A stretch of 64,000 nucleotides of DNA, from the NCBI GenBank assembly GCA_021234535.1, contig CM037846.1, forward strand, positions 16,876,150 through 16,940,149, given 5' to 3'. The stretch's first letter is position 1, and each line of letters opens with the position of its first letter. The stretch is from Stichopus chloronotus. Taxonomy: Eukaryota > Echinodermata > Holothuroidea > Aspidochirotida > Stichopodidae. The translations under genes were made by a program, and so were the position numbers. The notes under the pieces were generated by a model that saw only the letters and a list, made by a program, of their open reading frames with translations, did no database searches and had not been told where the DNA came from. Shown here piece by piece: positions 1-12,038 of this stretch.

Positions 1-1050
1 ATATATCTTCTATCCATCAAAGTAATCACAAAAGTATAAATACTGTGCATGCAGATAACTCCTGAATATATTTCGGAAATTAGTTATTATGATCATTTAC
101 ATTTTCATGGTAGCCGAAGCGTGCAAACAGTTCGCTATGGTATACGGTATCCATTTGGCGATATCAACGACATCACTTAATTTTTGCCGCAAAAGAAAAA
201 GTTTGTAAAGTCTATTTTCATATACCTACATTAATCGATTTATAGAGGTTAAACTAAGTATGAGGACATCAACAATTGTTTGAAGTATAAAAGACGTATA
301 TCTTTTACCTCTTTTATCTTTCATCTTATCTTTCAAACGCAAACGGCTGTTAAATAATCATAAGTATTTCACATTTTCATTGACGAGTGGATCTTATAAA
401 CTGCATGCATCCATTCATTTCGGTGATAAATCTTACGGCATATTGTTTCGAGGCAAAGCGCTAAACATGCATATAGTGAGGGTATCATGTATACGCCACA
501 GATTGACAGACTGCATTTATGCATGTAGCTTATAATGCAAACATTAATGTCGACTCATCTGACACGTGATTTGTCGTTCTTCCTCGGGGCTCACTTATTG
601 ACACAACTAGCATATTTATAATTCGTGATCATATTTCTGTCTCATTCATTCTCCAGATTTCATGAAATCTGCCACAACCATGTTGACAAACTGCAGTACA
701 TTTGGACTGGCCGATGTTACCATTCACAGATCTGAACATTTGTTCATGAGAATCAAAAACAATATCTGATGGAAAAAGAAACTTCTCGTATAAGTGAGCT
801 TTACGTTCAAAGTAAGGCAAAGGCCACCATAATTCACCAGTGAGTCATTCCAAAAACTGAATTTAAACAAACAAAACCAAATCGAACCCACTGACAAATG
901 TCGAAGACGACAAGAGTAATCCTGCACATTTTATCGCTATAGCATGAGTTGAATGTCTGTGCTATGGTACTATGAATTCAGTACTCCCACGGATATATAT
1001 ACGACTAGACTGTAAGCTCTGTTCCCGTTACATCATGCTGTATGCCACAT

Positions 1051-1155
1051 TCAGCGCCATCTTGACCACAGAGGCCATGCCGACAACAGGGGATTCCATG
1101 ACTACAGAGGAAGCGCCATATGCCAACACCGCATTCACCACCAAGATAAGCATAG
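1051..1155 (+). CDS. Possible exon, Thr-rich segment of an unknown protein
   Basis: This stretch is clearly richer in GC than its surroundings. It is open in the frame that reads LTTEAMPTTGDSMTTEEAPY and continues to a good donor (ATAG|GTAAGT, phase 1). The product is rich in Thr, Ser and Glu, like a mucin-type extracellular stalk. The 5' edge is unsure: an AG at 1049-1050 could be an acceptor with a weak pyrimidine tract, or an ATG at 1034 could start the exon. Its phase matches the acceptor at 6653, so both may belong to one + strand gene, with a membrane-spanning exon not found between them. No family is recognised. Confidence 0.3.
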
Positions 1156-4100
1156 GTAAGTCACGAACAGTAACATTTTCGCAATTTCTTTGTTGTTTAA
1201 TTTTCGTTATTTTCCTAGTCCGTTTTTTGCAAGAGTACGTTACCTGCGTTAATTAGAAAATGTATTGCATCTTCTTCGTGGGTAACATCTGAACCTACAG
1301 ACTCGTTGACAACTAATATGCAGCAAAAGCAAAGAAAAAAGAAAAAGAAGTAAAAACATCTGACACGTTCCTTATATTACAAGAAAATACAAAAGAAAAA
1401 CGACTTGAAGGAAGCTAATAGGCTTTTTGTTATTTTGGTCATGGAGGCTTAGTCTTGATTGATCGATAAAAGTATCTCCTACAACTATATGTTTACTATG
1501 GGCGGTTACGGGAAGGTTCCCTCTCGACCTACATCCTCAAACATCTTTCCAAGAAAGAAAATATAGTCTGCCGGTATATCGCCTACAGGTATTACAAACC
1601 GGAGTGGAACATAGTGAGTGTGTGTTTATTCATCGTGCAAACATAGGCTACTTGTTTTGTTTTCGTGAATGACAGCTCACTGTTTAAGAGGGTTGCTACT
1701 AACATCCACAATGCCAACCGTTAAACCACTGAGACCACTCAACTTGGACAGACAAACAGACCAAACACACTTTCACTGGATCATGTTTGGAGTTTTGGAG
1801 CATATACTTTGTATCCATTTGTCGACATTTTGCAAAATTCTATTATCATCGTTTAACATCCCCATTTGTCTGAACCGATGATCTTTCTGGAAATAGATGA
1901 CAACGTCATTAGCTAACTCCAAATTCAGTAAGCCCCTGCGAAGTTGCCTTACGGCTGTGAAAAACCTCGGTGTTTGCGAAGGTAGGGTTAAAATTAAGAT
2001 GTAATTCAAAACAACGTAAGAAGCTCAACTAAAAAAGGAAGTCAAGCGGTAGACAAAGGAGGATAATTACTGTGATCAGAACAAATATCGTTTGGATAGA
2101 GGCTTAACATTAAAAGAAAACTATGCAAAACGTAGTTTCGTCTAATAGATATGCATGTGACAAATTATCTTAAGCCTTCATGTGATAATGCCTATGATTC
2201 AGTCACATCTGTAGGTTAAACAAAACTGCTATAACGGAGTGAAGCAATGGTTCTAATACCAAGAATTTTATTGTACGTTTCAAGTTGCGTAATGAATTCT
2301 CAAGCTCTATACTGTACATGCTCTGTGTACACTATTTTATAAATCTTTAGGATTCGTCTTCTTCTTTTTCTTTTTTTTTTTGTACAACGTTCTCCTTGAT
2401 TCCAACTAATTTAATATAATATTGGAAATATTTTATCCCGTTGAATAAAGGTGTTATCTGGTGTTACAGGTAAAGAGAGAAAATGCTCCTTTCGCCCCTC
2501 AGATTGAGTTAAAGACAGTCACACCTTTCCTCATGTGAGAGTTGAACTAAGGATATTGGTGCCTTTACTGACTTTCTATCTGTACATAAGAAATGAAGAG
2601 ATATAAGGACACGGAGGAGGTAGGGGTGCACAAGGGACAGGGTGAATGTTTTCATTAATGAATACACCTATACATGTGACTTCGGGGTCTTATTACACAG
2701 CCATACCCTTCATAAAAGTCGTTGCAGATGCCATTCCAGTGCACAGATAATATGCTTCTGCAGACGATAATTCATGTTTCCTTCCAAATGTGTGTTTAGT
2801 GTCTTGCACTGAACTGCCAATACACTAATTAAATTTTATGACGCTAGAACCAGTACTTATTAACATGTAGATAAACCCTCACGCTAATGACTGTTACGTA
2901 TTTCATGCCGCCCTACAGAAATCACCTGTGGTCTCAATCCAAAACAAAACATATCGTAAAGAACGGATTGGGTTTTTATAAGGCCAATGAAACCACTAAT
3001 GAGGATTTTGTGACGCCATGAATAACTTTTATTGATAAGAGGCAGCCCCGCAATTTGGACGGGTGACCGACAATAAATACAAACACCAAGGTATACATAA
3101 ACAAGCCTAGAGTCGAACTTCCTCTGTGATATTTTCGTGCAGCCAGTTATAACGAAAAGGTCTATTTGAGTGAAAATATAAAGTACTGAAAACCACATCG
3201 TTTGGACTTTCGTCCTTAGCGAAATATCAAAACAAAGCTATGTGCCTGGCTGAAAGGAGACGTGAGTTACTATTGGTAGTTTACATCAGGGTAAGACAGC
3301 AGAGGCATTATGTGTACATAACCACTCACACCTGCACTCTACAGTGCGTATCTATGCTGTTGTGTGCGGAACTAAGTTTATTAATGTAGAATCGTCAGGC
3401 ACAAACGATTGGAGTTAATCTTGTTAAACTGATCAATAATCAGATGTGATCTATAATTGTCGACGTGTTATACTGACGCCTATATTTCATTTCATGCTCA
3501 TTTATTTTTATACTATGCAATATGTACAAAAAGTTGACAAGGTAACGAAATCACTTACATTAGATTTTTAGATATAACAAATAATGATTTTGATCGATTT
3601 ACGATGGAACAAGAGAGAGGAACTAGTTGAAAGCATATTTTTTAACTCTTTGTAAACCTTAGTTCTGTATCAAATTACGACAAAGCAACAGCAAAGTAAT
3701 TGTCATGTCAATATAAAGATGTAAAAAATATGGTTTGACTATGTACCAATGTTTTCTGTACCTGTGAAGAATAAACGAAATAGCAACGGCCTTAATTCTG
3801 CACGTTTCTATAAACATTGAGTGTTTGATGCTTGTCCATTTTCTTAATATCTTTCATTGCTACATTGATTCACTTGATCACTCAGTGATCTTAACTTAAC
3901 TTCGTAAATAGAAATAGGCCCACACATTGTTTTTTTTAAAGTAGCACGGGCAAAAGAATGGTGAAAATTTTAATTTTGTGTAGTATAAAGTGGCGATCGA
4001 TTCCTTTAAATATGAACAAATTTTGCATATTTGTTGGCAAAACCCTCCTTTTGTCTCGAAACGTTATTATGGTTGTCTTTCAATCCATCGAGTCTTTAAG

Positions 4101-6652
4101 ATTTAAGGCTTTCATATGAATAAAGTATGTATTAGTATATGCTCATTACAGTTGATCTAATAAAATATTCTTAACTGTTCATTTTGTAATTTAAAGACTG
4201 GTTGGATGTTAGATTGAAATGCACTACCCAAGACCTCAACGCAATAATTCTTACATGGAACTATAAGTGAACTATACAATAGTTTCAGAGCTTCCGCTTA
4301 TAACTTGTCTTTGATTTTATATCATATAGCAATACCTTAAGACATTTTGCATACTACTCTCTTCATAGGTTCAATGTAAATAAATGTAAATTATTTAATT
4401 CTTGATGTACATTACATCAAAGAATTTTGTTGAATATGATATGATATGGTTATCTATATACAGTATTACAGCATTTCCTATGAGGTACTAATATTTTCTT
4501 TTTACTCGTATTCTGAGATAGTTCACGTTAGTCTATAACTATACGTAAACTACGTCGATAAATTATTCAATTTTAAAGGGAAGAAATGTTTTTTATTCTT
4601 TCTACTGTTTACTTCAGTTATTGGTGAAAATATCTCGCAACCTCTCCCAGAGTAATTTCCAAAAAATTTAACTTAATCTTACCTTAGAATTAAGCAATAC
4701 ACTTAAATTGCTTTGCATTGTTAATGAGAAGAACCCAACATGTTAGTTGGCATTCATAACAGGTATCATATGCTATGAAAACTTATGATACGCATCACGT
4801 ACATAGGGGATGAACCTTTAACCAGATCAAAATACCGTGCTGGGGCATTAGTTATACATTTTCGGCGACGTTACACACCGATAGTAAATCGTTATACGTA
4901 GTCAATTGCACTCAATTCCTAATCTCGAATTTATTTCGCTGAGGGCTTAAATAACTCAGTGGTGACTCTCTGAATTTGTCATTGGTCCAATACTGAATGT
5001 ATAAAACACAATGTATAACAAGTCATAATTTCGTTGAATTATTTGTGCAGATGAAAACGTCATCACGATACCGCCGATAAGCATTGCGTTCTTCCGCTCC
5101 TTAGCAGTGTTGAAGTCGTTAAGATGAATCATTCCCATATTTACCTCAGTTTTACTTCTTGAAACCTGTTATTAAACCTCGTTCAGGGTCAACATATTAC
5201 AAGTAACAATATTTGTCACAAAAGTGGGAAGAAACTTTCATATGTTCTGTACACATTTGAAGAAGAACAGCGGTTCTTCCTGAATTAAAATACGACTGGT
5301 TTTCTGCATGTAATGGATGATCAAGTTATGGCTCTGAAAGTTTGAGGCAAACGACGTATACATATAGTCAAAGCCCTGAAGTCGGTCTAAATACACGTAA
5401 AACTGACAGAGGGCGGGACTTGTCGGAACGGAAAACTTATTGTAAAACCGCAAATGAAACTAGCTCATATTCATGTTTGAACATTACTTTGGCCTTGCGA
5501 CACCGATCTGTCAGAAAGATTTAATTCAATTTAATCTTTGTAATAAGAAAAGACGTGACTTATAAGATACGATTCTTTTTATTTTTTTTCCCTCAACATA
5601 TTGACGAACCTTTCGGCTTTCACGGCTTTCCATGAAACGTTCGACATTTATTCTTGTGGTTCAATTAATTACAACCAACAGATCGTATTCCCCATCAATA
5701 GGATATACTTTCTTAGTCCCGATGTAGGCGCAACATCGTTTCGACGACTATACTTTGATTTATGGTTGTCTTTCCTTTTCTGAGGTACAAAATTCGTAGT
5801 GCTATATGAATATTTGTCAGGATGGATCTTGCCCTAATGATTAAAACTTTGCTTTAAAAGATCGTTCGACGGGCTGACTTTTTGCAGCTTTGAACACATA
5901 GGAAGTAGGCTATACAAGGACGTACCATGGCGCTATTAGTAATAGCACAGGACTTGAAGTACGGTATGCGTGTACACTTGCTACGGTAAATTGGCTTGTA
6001 GCGACTCGCGGGTTTTGACCAATCGGATTTGAATTATTTTCCCTTTTCGATATTTGGTTTCCCTATGTGCCAACTGTTAAGCTAGATAAACGCAAAGTAA
6101 CAAAGATGGAAATGTTGGAAATCCAAAACAGTTCATCCATCGAGTACCAATAACTGTCGAAACAAAGTTAGGGACATCGAGACCAAATACGTCGCTTTGC
6201 AGCCACTCTATACTACACTGATTTAAAGACATATAATGACACGACATGATCTGTTCATTAGGTCATTATTCGGTGAACCCCAGCGACAACATAAATTACG
6301 GACTTTTTAGTCGGACATGAAAATTTTTTAAGTTCTGATAAATGAAATCTTTACAGCAAAAACTGTGTATAGGCTTTTGAGTTCCAAAGTAAAGCCAAAT
6401 TTAAGGACAGGTTGTTTGTTAATGTTCCAAGGTATTTTAAGGGATTCTGCCCTTGAGAAAAAGAAGACTTTGAAGAATATGCATGGAAGCATGTCTTCAA
6501 CGTAAATCTGAGATTTGAGCTAATCATTTATTTCGTAATAATTAGTTCACCAAATTATAGTAGAAGGAAAGGCAAATAATCACTTCGCTGAAAACGAATG
6601 TATCCCGAATTCTTCAGATAGTCCAATCCGTCGTCTTCCTTCTTTCCCTCAG
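1156..6652. other. AT-rich noncoding stretch, probably intron or intergenic
   Basis: No exon I can defend was found. Open frames here are short, lack conserved motifs and have ordinary AT-rich composition. Poly-T runs occur near 2369 and 5580. If the exons at 1051 and 6653 belong to one gene this is an intron; otherwise it is intergenic. A metalloprotease exon with an HExxH motif, expected upstream of the ADAM disintegrin exons, was searched for by eye and not seen. Confidence 0.4.
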
Positions 6653-6792
6653 CAAGTGCGTACGATTACAGTGTCACTTGTTCAACAAAAACTGAAAATC
6701 ATTTCTATCCCAAGTTGTCGTTGCTTCATTACGATCCACCTCTCTACCAGACAACAATCAAACGAGATAGCAAGTTACAGCATGTATCATAA
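6653..6792 (+). CDS. Probable last coding exon of an unidentified upstream gene
   Basis: A strong acceptor (long pyrimidine tract ending CCCTCAG) opens a phase-1 exon. It encodes about 46 residues starting SAYDYSVTC and ending KLQHVS, then TAA. The residue mix (Tyr, Lys, Pro, a YDPPLYQ segment) looks like a cytoplasmic tail, and no low-complexity bias explains the frame. A canonical AATAAA lies 34 bases after the stop, which supports a 3'-terminal exon. The upstream partner is unknown; the donor at 1155 has a matching phase. A competing frame over the same bases is longer, but it runs into a Lys-rich poly-A stretch and looks less coding. No homologue is recognised. Confidence 0.4.
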
Positions 6793-6825
6793 GAGCGTAA
6801 CGCCCCGTTTGATTCCGGCTATTAT

Positions 6826-6831
6826 AATAAA
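6826..6831 (+). promoter_or_regulatory. Poly(A) signal AATAAA
   Basis: Canonical hexamer shortly after the TAA of the putative terminal exon. In an AT-rich genome the motif is common by chance, so its support comes from its position. Confidence 0.35.
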
Positions 6832-7603
6832 ACATCCAACCTCATCAACCACAAAAAAGAAGAAAAAAAGTAAAGTTGACGAATCTTTGAGTCAATCATA
6901 ACGTACCTCACAATTTTCATCCTAAGTTATTTATATTTGTCTCCTTCTTTTTTCTTTTTCTTTTTTTTTTTGTCGTGTATGATCACATTCGTATTTTCTT
7001 CATTTCTTCCGATGTGTTTATCAGAGAAACAGTAAATTCCTCCAACTACTTCTGATCATCCGTAAAGTAAATCCCCTGGTCTTGACGAGCAGCTAAACGA
7101 TGCATTTAGCTTTATTATTCCTCTTTACGTCTGTAATGATGATGCTCTTTATATTAGGTGTCAAATACTCGTCTTCGAGATGTCGCCGAAAGGGAATATA
7201 TCCAGGAATAAGCAAACACACGGTACTGCATTTAATAGCTGAAAGAAAACTCTGGAGATTCATTGCAGGGATGTGCAATAAACGTTTCTACCTACTTGTC
7301 GATATATCACGGGGTTTAATACTCAAATTTATATCTCGTGAAAATATTTCCTATGTCATCGAGAATATTGCAAGCTGCAGCGGTTCACCCCGAAGTCGCA
7401 TTTAACGGTAATTGGATAGCAATAGAATGAAATCAAACAAATTAACAGAAATGCTATGTATACTACATTTAATGATGTACCAGTCGTAAATTCTTATTAA
7501 AATTATAGGGACAAATGTGTTATAGGTTTTAGAATCGCGTTGACTTATATGTCAGTATGTAATACATGTTTCAGGTTTACGAAGGGTGGCGGAGAAAAGT
7601 CAC

Positions 7604-8049
7604 GCCATCTACTAAATTAGGCCCATGGCAAGGAAAATAAAGTTCGTCGTCTTCAAATTCAACAACGCTTTCCACCCGGAACTGATTTCCGAGTACCGCA
7701 CGACATTGAGAAGGAACGACAACACATAACCACAATTATGAACGTCTTCCCATGGGGTCTGTGAGGGGGGGGGGGGCAAAATAGATCCATCGTCACTATT
7801 CTTGAAAATTTGGGTAGACTGTTGAACATTATCTATGGCAGCGAAACGACACGGGAATTTTTTATGGGAAACGGAAGGGTAAAACATGAGCTCGTTGCAT
7901 ACACGCATAGTGAAACATTTTCAACATTTTTTTCTTGCAACAAAAATGAAAATGACCTACTTTTAAGTAGAAGCTCCGCTGTTTTTGTCACGTGCTTCAG
8001 GCCATCTACAAATACGCCCATGGCAAGGAAAATAAATTTCGTCGTCTTC
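7604..8049. repeat. Pair of ~50-bp direct repeats beside the transposon
   Basis: Two imperfect copies, at about 7604-7654 and 8001-8049, share GCCATCTAC, CCCATGGCAAGGAAAATAAA and TTCGTCGTCTTC. They lie 397 bases apart. The second copy ends about 33 bases before the left terminal repeat of the large transposon. A poly-G run lies near 7766. The nature of the repeat is not known. Confidence 0.6.
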
Positions 8050-8092
8050 GACGGACATGGTAGTATGTACCAAAGACAGATACACTGCAAAA

Positions 8093-8420
8093 ATCGTGGT
8101 GTTAAAAGTAACACCGGTGGTGTAGATTTTGAATTCTCAGTCGGTGTGTATATTCTGCAACACCTTGGGTGTAACTTAACACCAAGATGCGGAATACATT
8201 TTATTCTACACCATTGCAGTATTACCATTATACACCAATGACGATTTATTTAAACACCAACTTGTATTAACATTTGACACTACTGGTGGTTGTCATCAAA
8301 CACTACTGGTGTAAAAGTCAAACACCAACGGAATAGAATGGAACACCAAGTGCTTTTCTCACGTGCAACAACAGGGATTTAAACAAAGGCAACAGGGTGT
8401 GACAAGTATCTTGTAAATTT
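8093..8420. repeat. Left subterminal ACACCA/TGGTGT motif cluster
   Basis: The motifs ACACCA and GGTGTT/GGTGTA recur many times in both orientations over about 320 bases inside the left terminal repeat. Clustered short subterminal motifs bind transposase in plant CACTA elements; the same role here is inference. Confidence 0.6.
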
Positions 8421-9090
8421 ACACCCTAAGAAGCTTATGCAATCATCTGATAGGGTATGCTTTATCATTACTAAAATTTCTCAGAGAGAGAGCACAACCT
8501 CAATTTTACATCCCTTTTTTGTAGTTTAAAATAGGCACTGCTGACATTTCCTCTGGTATACTGAGAGATTCGTCTCTGTGGGTCCATATGTGAATAAAGC
8601 TCAAACAAGGAAAATAAATGCATTTGCATTTCAAACTTTTATTTGGTAACATTTCTTCAATACACATCAAAGTGCAAAACATCAAAACAGCACTAAATTA
8701 ATCCAATGCAAATTGTGTCCTGTAGTATGAGAAATATGATTTGATAATCTATAAAATAATTGGAATCAGAAACAACATTTTTACCTATTCATGAAAATGA
8801 CTTCCACTCAAAAAAGTTTCACTGAAGTGACTTGCAGCTTTAAAATATTAATCAAGCAGCTAACAGAAAACTTGGAATAAGATTTTTCGGAATATTTCTA
8901 GTGTAAAATTCTGCTACCCATTTAGTTGTTTAAACAAAACACTGAAGACATAGCATGTGAAGCAGTAATCAAGAAACTTCACAAATTCAACCAATATACC
9001 TTCTGAAGAACGGGTGATACTGACTCACTGATCTGATACTGATCTCATTAAACAGTTGAAGCAAAAAAAATGGATAGATTAGTGAAAAAA

Positions 9091-9770
9091 GCTTAGTAAC
9101 ATTCACATTTTGACCACTGGTGACCTCAAATGACCTTTGACCTCAACCAAGAACAATAGGGGTCATCTACTCAATGTGACCAACCCACATACCAAGTATC
9201 ACATCAGTCACAGTTACGCTTCTGGAGATATCGTGTTTACAAGGTTTTCACAGTTTGATGTCTGGTGACCTCAAATGTCCTTTGACCTCGACCAAAACAA
9301 TAGAGATCATCTACTCAATATAAACAACCCACACAATAAGTATGACATTAGTCACAGTTACCGTTCTTGAGATATCGTGTTTACAAGGTTTTCACATTTT
9401 GACCTCTGGTGACCTCAATGACCTTTTACCTCAACCAAAAACAATAGGGTTCATCTACTCAATGTGACCAACCTAAACAAAAGGTAAGAGATCAATGACA
9501 GTTACCGTTCTTGAGATATCGTGTTTACAAGGTTTTTTCATATTGACTTCTGGTGACCTCAAATGACCTTTGACCTCCACCAAAAACAATAGGGATCATT
9601 TACTCAGTATAACCAACCCACACACCAAGTAAGACATCAGTCATGGTTACACTTCTTGAGATATCGTGTTTACAAGCAAGGCGTTACATACATACGCATA
9701 CACACACACGCACACACACACGACATCACCATCGCATAGATTCCTTCTGCTTTCGGCAAGGAATCAAAAA
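9091..9770. repeat. Tandem array, ~144-bp unit x4, with DR1 half-sites
   Basis: Four units at a spacing of 142-146 bases share a TGACCTC-AAATGACCTTTGACCTC block, an ACAATAGGGATCATCTACTC block and TTGAGATATCGTGTTTACAAGG. Units 1 and 4 contain a perfect TGACCTTTGACCT (9131-9143 and 9564-9576), the DR1 site of RXR, HNF4 and COUP-TF receptors; units 2 and 3 carry one mismatch each. After the array comes a (CA)n run and a segment reading TTCCTTCTGCTTTCGGCAAG. Older copies of the same family appear to lie at about 14600-15220. The array looks like a repeat nested in the transposon. Confidence 0.7.
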
Positions 9771-10087
9771 GGCACATATCTCAAAAATGTGATGCTAATC
9801 CATCAATATCAATGTTCATCGAAAACACAATAATGCAATTACAGTATTAGGATTGTAGTAACATGGCATGTGTTCACACTTTACCTTGATCTCTTGCATT
9901 GCAATATTTCAGACAATCCTAAATTACGGAATGATATTGAATGGTTTATGTACTGGACTGCTTCCAATGTTAACATGTCACATGTAAATTTGAAAACTTC
10001 TACGGAAGTACTATTTTAATAACATGCTCTGATACACCAATTGCATTAGAAGGACAAGTATGTAATGGCATTGAAAGGCAGTTTTTT

Positions 10088-10413
10088 TTATAGAAATTGT
10101 GTATTAAGAAATTGTTTTAATAATAACTCCCAAACTTGTAAATCTTGTTTCTCCACAAGGTGTTCAATGATAAATGGTAGATATCTTATCAAACACCAAG
10201 ATTGCAATGCTTTTTGACCTATAGAATTACTATCAGCACTTAATTTTATTGTTGAAGGCCTATTTCTTTTGTCTGCATGTCCATAATTATAGCTTTTTAC
10301 CATATGATTCAGATCCTCTAATGATAGCAGAGGAACATACCTTTCATAGATGAATCGTCTCAATACCAACTTTACCTCGTACTGGACAACTCCAGAAGGT
10401 CATGCATAATATC
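10088..10413 (-). pseudogene. Degraded EnSpm/CMC transposase fragment
   Basis: The - strand reads MHDLLE, then shifts frame and continues GVVQYEVKLVLRRF... SLEDLNHMVKSYNYG... NRPST... LQSWCLIRYLPFIIEHLV... VWELLL, then stops. This order (HDLLEG..QYE-KL, a DLN..I..F.YG..D..NRP block, a W-LxRxLPxxIG-like block, and a VWELLL block) is what I know from animal EnSpm-type transposases. The two frames overlap by GGAG at 10390-10393, as expected if one copy of a GGAG direct repeat was lost, giving a 4-base deletion. The C-terminal part with KHHF and HYP motifs is absent. The fragment cannot encode an active enzyme. It lies just downstream of the accessory gene on the same strand. Confidence 0.7.
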
Positions 10414-10514
10414 TAATGAAAAATTTGATAGTACATAATAATGCATTCATTTAGAACTGAATGTCTGTTGACTCCTAATACATGTGTAACTCCCTGCTCT
10501 TTAACCTGTTGGAT

Positions 10515-10685
10515 CTAGATCCTGATTCTGAGGTGGTGGATTTCCTTCTTGCTTTCTGGCCAGCTTTGATCTCCCACACAGCTTCGTCTTTTCTTTGCGG
10601 TCTGTGTTGCGGTCTGTGTCCTGTTGATGTTCTTTATCCTTGCAGAGATGAATCCTGTGTTTGTTCTTACATCGGAAAATGCCTC
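10515..10685 (-). CDS. Accessory gene exon 5 (terminal)
   Basis: The acceptor TTTTGATGTAG opens phase 0. The exon encodes EAFSDVRTNTGFISARIKNI, a Thr/Gln-rich stretch, KKRRS and ends HHLRIRI then TAG. The GF(I/L)..R(I/L)KN block followed by a basic cluster matches the ends of related proteins as I recall them. The basic patch could be a nuclear localisation signal. Confidence 0.55.
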   Translation of the reverse strand, partial: EAFSDVRTNTGFISARIKNINRTQTATQTAKKRRSCVGDQSWPESKKEIHHLRIRI

Positions 10686-11960
10686 CTACATCAAAATATG
10701 ATTATCATAAAAGATCCATTCTGAACCATATTTCCAGTTGGTTTTTCATCTAGATGAATTTCAGGATGTATGTATCACAAGTTTTGAGAAATCGCAGCTC
10801 GTAATTTTGATACTGTTGTAATTAATACACTGACTTTCAAAGCAGCAAATGTGGCTCTGAAAATGGCAATGACAACTGTAGCATTTATCTTAATAACTAT
10901 AGATCTTCTTGGAAATAGAATTATAACCCAAAGAAATATTGGATCTGCTTTAATCAGCAATATGATAATCTAATTTGTGGTGAGTTTCTGGCTAACAAAC
11001 ACCTAACAACTGAGGACAATTAATTGTTTCAAGAAGTCATCATTGTGTAATTTCTTAACATTTCCCACCACAAAGTAACTTTTGTTAAAATTTACACATT
11101 CAGCATCAATTGAACAGGATACACAAAATTCCTTGAATATCCTGCATGTCAACTGTGAGAACAAGTCTTTTTTACTGATACTTACATGACCACCAGCAGT
11201 ATGTGGATCTTTCAAAGCAGGAAACACTTCAACAATGCCAGTAGCATACTCTGTTTTAACATGTGTTCTTGGAATTCGTCTGCAAAATGAAGAAGAAACT
11301 GATGAAAGGAAATTACTTTTAGAAAAGTGTCACAAAAAATTTTGCAAAGAGAAAATTATAGTCATTTGAGGAACAGATAATAATCATAACATCTAATGAA
11401 ATTTTTTTAGAAAGTAGCAAAGTTCCTTTTGTGTTTTGATAATGTTTGCAATGGCAAAGCTGCCCCATACTATGTGCCATTCCTTTTTATTCAATATGAC
11501 AAAAGAAAAGTAAAGTACCAACAGTGCAGAGGGTCAAACCTCAGATGTTGCTCAAGTATCTATCATCATTCCAGCGGCATGCTATGCTGATATTCATAAA
11601 CTTGTTAGGACATTCAAGGGTATGACCACATAACAATGCATGTAATTAGCACCACTAATCACATTCAATAATTATGAAAACTGCCATTTTTTAAAAAAAA
11701 TTCTCACGGTTTGTATTAGCTGTGTATATATATGAATTACTGTAGTGCTAATGTGAAAAAGTCAAAAATCAAATTGAACCATTAATTATCCACCCATTAC
11801 TGTTCATATGTATGCAAGTGACACATGGGATCCTCTTAGTTTGAGCGTCATAAAACACAAATAAACTATTTTTGCATTTTTGGTATAATACCCGTTGTCT
11901 GCTCTTGAGACTTCTGCAAACTTTTATTGGGAGATCAACATTTGGACTTGTGTACTGTCC

Positions 11961-12038
<78 letters not shown>

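Noticed and set aside
7810..8241. 143-codon + strand ORF, the longest in the first 10 kb, and an overlapping 131-codon - strand ORF
   Set aside because: Both run through the duplicated 50-bp block and across the transposon's left end into its subterminal repeats. The sequence shows no motif and the frames mirror each other.
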